Under the pieces are notes generated by a model. That model had not been told where the DNA came from. It was given only the letters and a program-made list of their open reading frames with translations, and ran no database searches. The translations under genes and the position numbers were made by a program. Source: Massilia phyllostachyos (GTDB taxonomy: Bacteria; Pseudomonadota; Gammaproteobacteria; Burkholderiales; Burkholderiaceae_D). Taken from it: 64,000 nucleotides of DNA. Below are positions 7,891 through 15,333 of this stretch, piece after piece (position 1 is the first letter of the stretch; every line of letters starts with the position of its first letter). The DNA lies in contig NZ_JAJNOC010000009.1 in the NCBI RefSeq assembly GCF_021044825.1, positions 155,689-219,688 on the forward strand. Direction: 5' to 3'.

Positions 7891-8511
7891 ATGGGTGCGA
7901 AAACCTGGATGCTGCTTTATAGCGAAGGCAACGCTGCAGATATCTTAAGGAGTAACCCGGTCCTGGACCGCGGTGCGACGACCGGGTTGGTCGAGCGGCT
8001 GTTTGGCCTGCAAGTCCGCCCTCTCGAAAAAGATGGCGACCTGTCGCACACCTCGCCGCGTGACGAGGAAATCGTCGCCGCTTGCTTTCCCGGGCTCGCC
8101 GTCGTGGCAGCAGGCGAATTCTGTCTTGACTATCCCTCGCAGCTGGACCCGGCGTTCATCGAAGCGTTTTCTCCTGGAACCTTGTACCTGCACGCGATGC
8201 ATAGCGTGGTGGACTTTTTTGGCTTCGCCATCTGGAAGAATGGGACGCTGCAGCGCTCGCTGAGCCTGAGCCCCGATTCTGGAATCCTGGATGACATCGG
8301 CCCACGCTTGCCTTTCGAAGTCCCTTTTTGGGCGGGCGAGCACCCGGCAGTCGATCCCGACGATGAGGACGACAGCTATCCCTTCGTATTTCATCCGCTG
8401 GAACTCGGCGAAGCGGCATTGAAGGAATTCTTCGGGTACCAGCTCGAAGGAATGATCGATCCCTCCCTGATCGAGCCGGAGGAAATTCCGTTGATGCGGT
8501 TCACGCGATAG
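7891..8511 (+). CDS. Uncharacterised protein, DUF6928-like
   Basis: 206 residues beginning MGAKTWMLLYSEGNAADILR, preceded by a purine-rich GGGACTGGAA. This opening, with an MGAKT start and a short beta strand carrying a small acidic turn, resembles the family I know as DUF6928, but I hold that assignment loosely. The centre (FCLDYPSQLDPAFIEAF, LYLHAMHSVVDFFGFAIW) alternates strand and helix; a strongly acidic stretch (HPAVDPDDEDDSYPFVFHPLELGE) sits before the C-terminus. No signal peptide and no membrane segment. The frame is open for 40 codons farther upstream (to 7771) but that part looks non-coding. The gene and its convergent neighbour at 8551-8913 are visibly less GC-rich than the surroundings, which suggests acquisition from elsewhere. 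Confidence 0.7.
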   Translation: MGAKTWMLLYSEGNAADILRSNPVLDRGATTGLVERLFGLQVRPLEKDGDLSHTSPRDEEIVAACFPGLAVVAAGEFCLDYPSQLDPAFIEAFSPGTLYLHAMHSVVDFFGFAIWKNGTLQRSLSLSPDSGILDDIGPRLPFEVPFWAGEHPAVDPDDEDDSYPFVFHPLELGEAALKEFFGYQLEGMIDPSLIEPEEIPLMRFTR

Positions 8512-8550
8512 TCAAGAGGATGCCGATGCCCTGCCTTGGGGGCAGTGTCG

Positions 8551-8913
8551 TCAAACGAAATCCTTGATGAATTCGTAATAGGCGCCAGGGCCGTATTCCG
8601 AGTGGCGCGCGACCGATTTCTTTATTTCGGTGACGATGCCGGTAAATTCCTTGACGGTGAGATCATTGGCATCGCGAATGTGCGCAAGACCGATCTCGAC
8701 CATGCGCGCCACGATTCCATCGATGGCAGGATGCTTCAGGACGGTCTCGTTCTTCGCAAATCCACATTACTGTTTTACCGCGACGATCGCATTGTCGAGG
8801 CCGATCATGCAAAGAGCGTCGGTCAGTTGCGGCACATTTTCGTACTCGAGCTTGAGCCCCGATTCGATCTCACAGGCGACGCTTTGGTGAAGCGGATTGT
8901 TCTGGATGCTCAT
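8551..8913 (-). pseudogene. Small unknown gene interrupted by an in-frame stop
   Basis: Reading the minus strand from ATG at 8913 (AAGGAAAAA upstream as ribosome site) gives 48 codons starting MSIQNNPLHQSVACEIESG, then TAA at 8769-8767, then 71 further codons in the same frame (CGFAKNETVLKHPAIDGIVA ... YYEFIKDFV) to a TGA at 8553-8551. The second part has normal protein-like composition and no good start codon of its own, so this is best read as one gene of 120 residues broken by a nonsense change, or by a sequencing error of one base (CAG TAA TGT). No family recognised. It converges with the DUF6928-like gene and shares its lower GC content. Confidence 0.6.
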
Positions 8914-8977
8914 TTTTTCCTTTCAATCTCGGACGACTATTAGAGCAGCCCCGCGGCCGTTTGGTGCCGGAGCTTGT

Positions 8978-10528
8978 TCATTTTGCCCGCCGCTTGAAGT
9001 CGCGCGGACGGAAGCCCAGCAGCAGCAAGACCGCGAAGTAGGCAACGGCGGCGGCGCCGATGATGGCCGCCAGCGCGCCGGCGCGCAGCAGCGGCGTGGC
9101 GCGCAGCGCGATCCAGTCGAATTGCAGTTGCCCGAACCACGACACCGCGCCCATCACGCACACCGCGACGATCAGCCTGAGGAAGAAAGTGCCCCAGCCC
9201 GGCTGCGGCACGTAGATCCCGCGGCGGCGCAGGCCGGAATACAGGAAGGTCGCGTTGATGCAGGCGCCCAGGCCGATCGACAGGGCCAGGCCGGCGGTGC
9301 CGAACAGCGGCACGAACACCAGGTTCAGCAGCTGGGTGACCACCAGCACGCCCACCGCGATCTTGACCGGCGTGCGCACTTCCTGGCGTGCGTAAAAGGC
9401 CGGCGCCAGGGTCTTGACCAGGATGAAGCCGAGCAGGCCGGCGCTGTAGGCCATCAAGGGCATCGAGGACGCCGCCACGTCGGCCGCGTCGAATACGCCG
9501 TAGTGGAACAGGGTCGCGATCATCGGCACCGCGAGGGTCGCCATGCCGACCGAGGAGGGCAGGGCCAGCAGGAAGGTCAGGCGCAGGCCCCAGTCCAGCA
9601 GCGAGGAATATTCCTGGGTGTCGCCCTCGGTATTCGCTTTCGCCAGGCTCGGCAGCAGTATGGTGCCCAGCGCCACGCCCAGCAGGGCAGTGGGGAATTC
9701 CATCAGGCGGTCGGCGTATTGCAGGGCGGTGACCGCGCCGGCGGCGAGGCTGGCGGCGATGGTGGTGTTGATCAGGAGGCTGATCTGGGCCGCCGACACC
9801 GCGAACACGGCCGGCCCCATCTTGCCGAGCATGCGCCGCACGCCGCTGTCGCGCAGGCCGGTGAAGGGGTTGAGCGAGATGCGCGGCATCATGCCGAGCT
9901 TCACCAGCGAGGGAATCTGGATCGCCACCTGCGCCAGGCCGCCGACGCAGACGCCGACCGCCATCGCATAGATCGGCTGCTCGAAATAATCGGCCAGCAC
10001 CAGGGCCGAGGCGATGAAGGAGATGTTGAGCAGCACCGGGGTGAACGCCGGAATCTTGAACTGGCGCCAGGTGTTGAGCACGCCGCTGGCCAGGGCCACG
10101 AAGGCCATGCAGGCGATGTAGGGGAACATCATGCGCGTCATCAGGACCGCCGCGTCGAACGCCGCCGGTTCCCGCTGCAGGCCGCCGCCGATCAGGTAGA
10201 TCAGCACCGGCGCGGCCAGGATGCCGACGATGCTGGTCAGCACCGTGGCCCAGATCAGGACGGTGGCCACGTGGTCGACCAGCGACTTGGTCGCCTCCTG
10301 GCCGTGCTTGCCCTTGTATTCGGTGAGGATGGGCACGAAGGCCTGCGAGAACGCGCCTTCGGCGAACAGGCGCCGCAGCAGGTTGGGCAGGCGGAAGGCG
10401 ATGTTGAAGGCGTCGGTGAAGTTGTTCGCGCCGAAGGTGGCGGCAAACAGGCTGTCGCGCAGCAGACCGGTGATGCGGGACACCATGGTCATGCTGGAGA
10501 TGGCGGCGAGGGTACGGAGCAGGTTCAT
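8978..10528 (-). CDS. murJ: Lipid II flippase MurJ
   Basis: 516 residues with the family opening MNLLRTLAAISSMTMVSRIT followed by GLLRDSLFAATFGANNFTDAFNIAFRLPN (quoted in two parts), where the conserved arginines and the D-A-F motif line the central cavity. About fourteen hydrophobic segments are spread over the whole length, as expected for the MOP-superfamily flippase that moves undecaprenyl-linked peptidoglycan precursor across the inner membrane. The length matches the family norm. It is divergent from rpsT, an arrangement common in betaproteobacteria. The C-terminus is basic (RPRDFKRRAK). Essential in most bacteria. Confidence 0.96.
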   Translation of the reverse strand: MNLLRTLAAISSMTMVSRITGLLRDSLFAATFGANNFTDAFNIAFRLPNLLRRLFAEGAFSQAFVPILTEYKGKHGQEATKSLVDHVATVLIWATVLTSIVGILAAPVLIYLIGGGLQREPAAFDAAVLMTRMMFPYIACMAFVALASGVLNTWRQFKIPAFTPVLLNISFIASALVLADYFEQPIYAMAVGVCVGGLAQVAIQIPSLVKLGMMPRISLNPFTGLRDSGVRRMLGKMGPAVFAVSAAQISLLINTTIAASLAAGAVTALQYADRLMEFPTALLGVALGTILLPSLAKANTEGDTQEYSSLLDWGLRLTFLLALPSSVGMATLAVPMIATLFHYGVFDAADVAASSMPLMAYSAGLLGFILVKTLAPAFYARQEVRTPVKIAVGVLVVTQLLNLVFVPLFGTAGLALSIGLGACINATFLYSGLRRRGIYVPQPGWGTFFLRLIVAVCVMGAVSWFGQLQFDWIALRATPLLRAGALAAIIGAAAVAYFAVLLLLGFRPRDFKRRAK

Positions 10529-10596
10529 GGCGGGCGATTATACTTGGGCAACACCCTGAGTACGTGCCCGGACCGAGACAATAATGCATTTATGAT

Positions 10597-10625
10597 TTGC
10601 CCTAAAGGGTTTCCTTCGCTATAAT
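10597..10625 (+). promoter_or_regulatory. Sigma70-type promoter for rpsT
   Basis: TTGCCC (10597-10602) and TATAAT (10620-10625) are separated by 17 bases, a near-consensus housekeeping promoter. It lies about 115 bases before the rpsT start, leaving a leader that could take part in the autoregulation known for S20 in other bacteria. Confidence 0.75.
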
Positions 10626-10739
10626 CGTGGGCTGTACTGAATTCTGTTAGCAGACACGAATCGTTGGGCGGGCACACAAGATGCCAGTTTCACTCGCGAA
10701 TGTTTGCAAACGCAACTTGACCCCGATTTAGGAAATTTC

Positions 10740-11006
10740 ATGGCAAATACCGCACAAGCGCGCAAACGCGCTCGTCAAGCAGTTAAGCAAAACGCGCACA
10801 ACTCGGCACAGCGTTCGACCCTGCGTACCGCAATCAAGGCCGTCCGCAAAGCCATCCAGGCTGGCGACAAGGCCGCTGCGACCACCATCTTCCAGCAATC
10901 CGTGTCGACCATCGACAGCATCGCTGACAAGAAGATCATCCACAAGAACAAAGCAGCCCGCCACAAGAGCCGTCTGGCTGCTGCCCTGAAGGCACTGTCC
11001 GCTTAA
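10740..11006 (+). CDS. rpsT: 30S ribosomal protein S20
   Basis: 88 residues, highly basic, starting MANTAQARKRARQAVKQNAH, with NSAQRSTLRTAIKAVRKAI and the closing KNKAARHKSRLAAALKAL typical of S20, a three-helix protein that binds 16S rRNA at the base of the small subunit. The ATG at 10740 has TAGGAAA upstream. A frame extension upstream to 10704 is non-coding leader. Single-gene transcript between a strong promoter (10597-10625) and a rho-independent terminator (11061-11091). Confidence 0.98.
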   Translation: MANTAQARKRARQAVKQNAHNSAQRSTLRTAIKAVRKAIQAGDKAAATTIFQQSVSTIDSIADKKIIHKNKAARHKSRLAAALKALSA

Positions 11007-11060
11007 TTAGCGAGGTGCGTGCGGCTTTAGGGCCGCGCAGGCAGTTCTGTGCAGAGCAAG

Positions 11061-11091
11061 ACCCGCCCGACTTCGGTCCCGGCGGGTTTTG
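11061..11091 (+). terminator. Rho-independent terminator of rpsT
   Basis: ACCCGCC (11061-11067) pairs with GGCGGGT (11081-11087), loop of 13 bases, followed by a short T run (TTTT). Confidence 0.8.
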
Positions 11092-11172
11092 TCGTTTGGC
11101 CTTCACTGCCGAGTTTGCCTTCTGCCGGGCATGGCCGGAGGGGCGCAGCGTTTAAAACCATAGCGCACAGTA

Positions 11173-11223
11173 AAATACTGGTGCATAATGTGAAACGCCC
11201 GTCTTATGTCTTATAGAAGACCT
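11173..11223 (+). promoter_or_regulatory. Promoter/operator module upstream of monomeric icd, shared with the second icd
   Basis: The 18-mer AAATACTGGTGCATAATG (11173-11190), containing a CATAAT that can serve as -10 box, is followed after 17 bases by the near-perfect palindrome GTCTTATAGAAGACCT (11208-11223). The same 18-mer, same 17-base spacing and the same palindrome (one internal base different) stand upstream of the other isocitrate dehydrogenase at 15207-15257. An extra GTCTTAT directly precedes this copy. The palindrome would lie just downstream of the transcription start, a place fit for a repressor; the shape is like operators of GntR-type regulators, but which protein binds is not known to me. 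Confidence 0.7.
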
Positions 11224-11296
11224 CAGCAAGACAGGGGAGCGTTACCCACCGTTTTCAGCCATCGCGCCACCCGCGCGATCATCGAGGAAAAAGCGT

Positions 11297-13531
11297 ATGA
11301 GCAGTGATCCGACCATCATCTACACCCTGACCGACGAAGCGCCGCTGCTGGCGACGCACGCCTTCCTGCCCGTCGTCAGCACCTTCACCAAGCCGGCCGG
11401 CATCAAGGTCGAGCAGAGCGACATCTCGGTCGCTGCCCGTATCCTGGCGCAGTTCCCGGAAAACCTGACCCCGGAACAGCGCGTCCCCGACGCCCTGACC
11501 GAACTGGGCAAGAAGACGCTCGAGCCGGACGCGAACATCATCAAGCTGCCGAACATCTCGGCTTCGGTGGGCCAGCTGACCGCGGCCATCAAGGAACTGC
11601 AGGGCAAGGGCTACAACCTGCCGGACTACCCGGCCGACCCGAAGACCGACGAAGAAAAGGCGATCAAGGCGCGCTACGCGAAGTGCATCGGCTCGTCCGT
11701 CAACCCGGTCCTGCGCGAAGGTAACTCGGACCGCCGCGCACCGAAGGCCGTCAAGGAATACGCACGCAAGAACCCGCACTCGATGGGCGAATGGTCGCAG
11801 GCATCGCGCACCCACGTGTCGCACATGACCGGCGGCGACTTCTACCACGGCGAAAAGTCGATGACCCTGGACGCCGCGCGCGACGTCAAGATGGAACTGG
11901 TGACCAAGTCGGGCCAGACCATCGTGCTGAAACCGAAGGTCGCGCTGCAGGCCGGCGAAATCATCGACTCGATGTTCATGAGCCGCAAGGCCCTGCTGGC
12001 CTTCTACGAGAAGCAGATCGAAGACGCGAAGAACACCGGCGTGCTGTTCTCGCTGCACGTGAAAGCCACCATGATGAAGGTCTCGCACCCGATCGTGTTC
12101 GGCCACTGCGTGCGCATGTTCTACAAGGAAGCGTTCGAGAAGCACGGCGCCCTGTTCGACAGCCTGGGCATCAACGTCAACAACGGCATGGCCGATCTGT
12201 ACAACAAGATCGCCGACCTGCCGGCCTCGCAGCGCGAAGAAATCGAACGCGACCTGCACGCCTGCCAGGAACACCGTCCGGCGCTGGCCATGGTCGACTC
12301 GGCCAAGGGCATCACCAACTTCCACTCGCCGAACGACGTCATCGTCGACGCCTCGATGCCCGCGATGATCCGCGCCGGCGGCAAGATGTACGGCGCCGAC
12401 GGCCGCCTGAAGGAAGTCAAGGCGGTCATCCCGGAATCGACCTTCGCGCGCATCTACCAGGAAGTGATCAACTTCTGCAAATGGCACGGTGCTTTCGATC
12501 CGAAGACCATGGGCACCGTCCCGAACGTGGGCCTGATGGCGCAGCAGGCCGAGGAATACGGCTCGCACGACAAGACCTTCGAGATCACCGAAGACGGCGT
12601 GGCCAACATCGTCGACCTCGCGACCGGCGAAGTCTTGATGAGCCAGAACGTGGAAACCGGCGACATCTGGCGCATGTGCCAGGTGAAGGACGCCCCGATC
12701 CGCGACTGGGTCAAGCTGGCGGTCACCCGCGCGCGCAACTCGGGCATGCCGGCCGTGTTCTGGCTCGACCCGTACCGTCCGCACGAGAATGAGCTGATCA
12801 AGAAGGTCAAGACCTATCTGAAGGACCATGACACCAGCGGCCTGGACATCCAGATCATGTCGCAGGTCCGTGCGATGCGCTTCACGCTGGAACGCGTCTC
12901 GCGCGGCCTGGACACCATCTCGGTGACCGGCAACATCCTGCGCGACTACCTGACCGACCTGTTCCCGATCCTGGAACTGGGCACCTCGGCCAAGATGCTG
13001 TCGATCGTCCCGCTGATGGCCGGCGGCGGCATGTACGAAACCGGCGCGGGCGGTTCGGCGCCGAAGCACGTGCAGCAGCTGGTGGAGGAAAACCACCTGC
13101 GCTGGGACTCGCTGGGCGAATTCCTGGCGCTGGCCGTGTCGCTGGAAGACCTGGGCCTCAAGACCGGCAACAGCAAAGCCAAGGTGCTGGCCCAGACCCT
13201 GGACGCCGCTACCGGCCGCCTGCTGGACAACCGCAAGTCGCCGTCGCCGAAGACCGGTGAACTCGACAACCGCGGCAGCCAGTTCTACCTGTCGATGTAC
13301 TGGGCCCAGGAGCTGGCCGCGCAAACCGGGGACGCCCAACTGGCGGCCAAGTTCGCGCCGCTGGCCAAGCAGCTGGCAGCCGACGAGCAGAAGATCGTCG
13401 CCGAGCTGCTGGAAGTGCAGGGCAAGGCGGTCGACATCGGCGGCTACTACAAGGCCGACGACGCGAAAGTCAAGGCCGTGATGCGTCCGAGCGCGACCTT
13501 CAACGCCGCGCTGGAATCCTTCGCAGCGTAA
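11297..13531 (+). CDS. icd2: NADP-dependent isocitrate dehydrogenase, monomeric type
   Basis: 744 residues, the length of the monomeric IDH-II family, unrelated in sequence to the dimeric enzyme at 15334. It oxidises isocitrate to 2-oxoglutarate with NADP in the cytoplasm. Family landmarks: the opening IIYTLTDEAPLLATHAFLPV, SVNPVLREGNSDRRAPKAVK (substrate-binding loop), GDFYHGEKSM, and KWHGAFDPKTMGTVPNVGLM. Start at 11297 follows GAGGAAAAAGC. It is transcribed alone, from the shared promoter module at 11173-11223 to the terminator at 13555. Carrying both IDH forms within 4 kb gives a choice of isozyme at the branch point with the glyoxylate shunt. Confidence 0.96.
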   Translation: MSSDPTIIYTLTDEAPLLATHAFLPVVSTFTKPAGIKVEQSDISVAARILAQFPENLTPEQRVPDALTELGKKTLEPDANIIKLPNISASVGQLTAAIKELQGKGYNLPDYPADPKTDEEKAIKARYAKCIGSSVNPVLREGNSDRRAPKAVKEYARKNPHSMGEWSQASRTHVSHMTGGDFYHGEKSMTLDAARDVKMELVTKSGQTIVLKPKVALQAGEIIDSMFMSRKALLAFYEKQIEDAKNTGVLFSLHVKATMMKVSHPIVFGHCVRMFYKEAFEKHGALFDSLGINVNNGMADLYNKIADLPASQREEIERDLHACQEHRPALAMVDSAKGITNFHSPNDVIVDASMPAMIRAGGKMYGADGRLKEVKAVIPESTFARIYQEVINFCKWHGAFDPKTMGTVPNVGLMAQQAEEYGSHDKTFEITEDGVANIVDLATGEVLMSQNVETGDIWRMCQVKDAPIRDWVKLAVTRARNSGMPAVFWLDPYRPHENELIKKVKTYLKDHDTSGLDIQIMSQVRAMRFTLERVSRGLDTISVTGNILRDYLTDLFPILELGTSAKMLSIVPLMAGGGMYETGAGGSAPKHVQQLVEENHLRWDSLGEFLALAVSLEDLGLKTGNSKAKVLAQTLDAATGRLLDNRKSPSPKTGELDNRGSQFYLSMYWAQELAAQTGDAQLAAKFAPLAKQLAADEQKIVAELLEVQGKAVDIGGYYKADDAKVKAVMRPSATFNAALESFAA

Positions 13532-13554
13532 TCCGGGCCCGCCTGGATAGACAA

Positions 13555-13587
13555 AACCCGCCGGCGTATGCCTGGCGGGTTTTTTTA
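13555..13587 (+). terminator. Rho-independent terminator of monomeric icd
   Basis: AACCCGCC (13555-13562) pairs with GGCGGGTT (13574-13581), followed by seven T residues. Confidence 0.85.
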
Positions 13588-13679
13588 CGCCCCGCGCAGG
13601 CATGCATATCCATTTTTGCTTGCGGCCTCGCATGCACAGCTTCGATACTCGGGTGGATCAACCCACTCGCGGAGCCGCC

Positions 13680-14447
13680 ATGCCTGTCCCGTATCGCCCC
13701 CTCATCGCCGCCCTGGCCCTCGGTTTGTCCTTGTCGAGCCAGGCCGCCGTCCTGAATGTCGACGTCGGCAGCCAGCTGCCGCGCATCGACCTGGTCAAGG
13801 CCGGCACCCACCACTACCTGCGCTTCATGCGCACCCCGTCGACCGGCGCGAGCCAGCCGATCGATATCTGGACGCGCGAAATCCGGTTCGAAGAGCGGGG
13901 CGGCAAGCGCCGCATGCGCATCGTGCAGCGCTGGGATGGCGTGCTGCCGAAACCGTCGGTGCGCACCTTCGATTCGTGGTTCGAGGCGGGCACCTTCCGG
14001 CCGCTGACGCACCAGCGCGTGAGCGAGATGGACGGCAAGCGCGTGGTCGAGGGCTTCGTGTTCGCGCCGGACAAGGTCACCGGCATGCAGGATCTCGCCG
14101 AGAACACGCACAAGGATCTGTCGGTGGTGTCAAACGAGCCGACCTACAACTTCGAGACCGATATCGAGTTCATGCAGGCGCTGCCGCTGGCCGAGGGGCT
14201 GGATGCGCGCGTGAATTTCTATCATCCGGGCGGGAGCATGGCGCCGCAGCGATATTCGTTCCGCGTGACCGGCTCGGCCGCCATCGCGGGCCCAGGCGGG
14301 CCGGTGGATTGCTGGGTGGTGAAGACCGACTACAACCGGCCGGGGAGCGAGTCGACGTTCTGGTTTGCGAAGGGCAGCCAGCAGATGGTGCGGCAGGAAA
14401 GCCCGCTGCCGGATGGGCGGGTGATGGTCAAGACCTTGATCGATTGA
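13680..14447 (+). CDS. Secreted/periplasmic protein of unknown function (DUF3108-like fold suspected)
   Basis: 255 residues from the ATG at 13680, which has GGAG nine bases upstream. A clear signal peptide (PLIAALALGLSLSSQAAV) is cleaved around residue 23. The mature protein is beta-rich: RFMRTPSTGASQPIDIWTRE, RRMRIVQRWDGVLPKPSVRT, FDSWFEAGTFRPLTHQR, and ends with FWFAKGSQQMVRQESPLPDG, a pattern like periplasmic lipid-binding or DUF3108-type barrels that convert polymer or glycolipid signals, but I cannot name the family firmly. It stands between the icd2 terminator and a repeat element, so it forms its own transcript. A start farther upstream at 13602 would put the signal peptide inside the chain and is rejected. 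Confidence 0.75.
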   Translation: MPVPYRPLIAALALGLSLSSQAAVLNVDVGSQLPRIDLVKAGTHHYLRFMRTPSTGASQPIDIWTREIRFEERGGKRRMRIVQRWDGVLPKPSVRTFDSWFEAGTFRPLTHQRVSEMDGKRVVEGFVFAPDKVTGMQDLAENTHKDLSVVSNEPTYNFETDIEFMQALPLAEGLDARVNFYHPGGSMAPQRYSFRVTGSAAIAGPGGPVDCWVVKTDYNRPGSESTFWFAKGSQQMVRQESPLPDGRVMVKTLID

Positions 14448-14474
14448 CTCGTAACGCTTGCATGGCCGCGCATC

Positions 14475-14597
14475 GTAGGGTGGGCGGCTTCGCCGCCCAC
14501 GCGTTCAAACAGTGCGTGAATGGCAGGCGCATCATCCGTTCATCGAGGAGCTGGACGCGTGGGCGGAGGCCCGCGGGGCCGCCCAGGCACACCCTAC
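14475..14597. repeat. Dispersed palindromic repeat, copy 1 (GTAGGGTGGGC family)
   Basis: The element opens GTAGGGTGGGC, has an inner GCCCACGCGTTCAA half, an opposing GACGCGTGGGC, and closes CACCCTAC, so both outer and inner arms are inverted repeats. The same outline recurs at 26010-26122. The closing CACCCTAC contains the stop codon of the minus-strand gene rluE (14594-14596). Such elements are non-autonomous and probably move or spread by recombination. Confidence 0.75.
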
Positions 14598-15139
14598 AGT
14601 CGGACTTCGATATGCTCGCCGGGCATCAGGGGATGCGTGGCCAGCGAGAAGGGCCCGATACTGCCGCGCACCAGCCGCAAGGTCGGCAAGCCCACCGCCG
14701 CCGTCATGCGCCGCACCTGCCGGTTCTTGCCCTCCTCGAGCGTGATCGCGATCCAGCTGGTCGGCTTGTCCTGGCGCGACCGGATCGGCGGATTGCGCGG
14801 CCACAGCCACTCCGGCTCCGCGATGCGCACCGCCTTGCACGGCTTGGTGACGAAGTCCCCCAGGTCGAGCGGCGCCTGCAGGCGCGCCAGCGCCGCCGCG
14901 TCCACCACGCCATCGACCTGCACCAGATAGGTCTTGGCTTCCTTGTGATCCGGATGCGCGATCTTGTGCTGCAGCTTGCCGTCGTCGGTCAGGAGCATCA
15001 GCCCTTCGCTGTCCGCATCCAGGCGCCCGGCCGGATAGATGCCGGGAATATCGAGGTAATCCGCGAGCGATTCGCGGCCCTCCTGCGGGGAGAACTGGCA
15101 CAGGACCTGGAAGGGTTTATTGAACAGAATCAGGGGCAT
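14594..15139 (-). CDS. rluE: 23S rRNA pseudouridine synthase, RluE type
   Basis: 181 residues of the RsuA/RluB/E/F family without an S4 domain. The catalytic aspartate lies in AGRLDADSEGLMLLT; the second and third family motifs are KTYLVQVDG and LEEGKNRQVRRM. The short N-terminus (MPLILFNKPFQVLCQFSP) starting directly with the first catalytic-domain strand is the hallmark of RluE, which modifies U2457 of 23S rRNA in Escherichia coli. The stop codon is provided by the end of the repeat element at 14475-14597, so the last residues (VRL) may be younger than the rest. Divergent from icd. Confidence 0.92.
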   Translation of the reverse strand: MPLILFNKPFQVLCQFSPQEGRESLADYLDIPGIYPAGRLDADSEGLMLLTDDGKLQHKIAHPDHKEAKTYLVQVDGVVDAAALARLQAPLDLGDFVTKPCKAVRIAEPEWLWPRNPPIRSRQDKPTSWIAITLEEGKNRQVRRMTAAVGLPTLRLVRGSIGPFSLATHPLMPGEHIEVRL

Positions 15140-15206
15140 GAAACGTGGAACTGGTTAAGTAGTGGGAGCGCAGGGCGGCCGACAAGGTGTTCAATGGCGC
15201 CGTGAG

Positions 15207-15257
15207 AAATACTGGTGCATAATGCAAGACACCACACCGTAGTCTTATACAAGACCT
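15207..15257 (+). promoter_or_regulatory. Promoter/operator module upstream of dimeric icd
   Basis: AAATACTGGTGCATAATG (15207-15224), 17 bases, then GTCTTATACAAGACCT (15242-15257). Identical 18-mer and spacing to the module at 11173-11223. Unlike that copy it has an extra AAGAC half-site (15226-15230) inside the spacer. Confidence 0.7.
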
Positions 15258-15333
15258 GCAGCCGTATTCCACATTGTAATTCAGATGCCCCGATGCGAAC
15301 GGCGTCTGCGAATGCGACCACCTGGGAGAACAC

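Noticed and set aside
8536..8943. Plus-strand frame of about 135 codons across the interrupted gene
   Set aside because: The minus strand has a ribosome site, ATG and protein-like sequence; the plus frame has none of these and overlaps fully.
11279..13633. Open frame of almost 800 codons antisense to monomeric icd
   Set aside because: It mirrors the codon structure of icd2 (third-position GC) and shows His/Arg/Val-rich, featureless protein; no ribosome site or family similarity.
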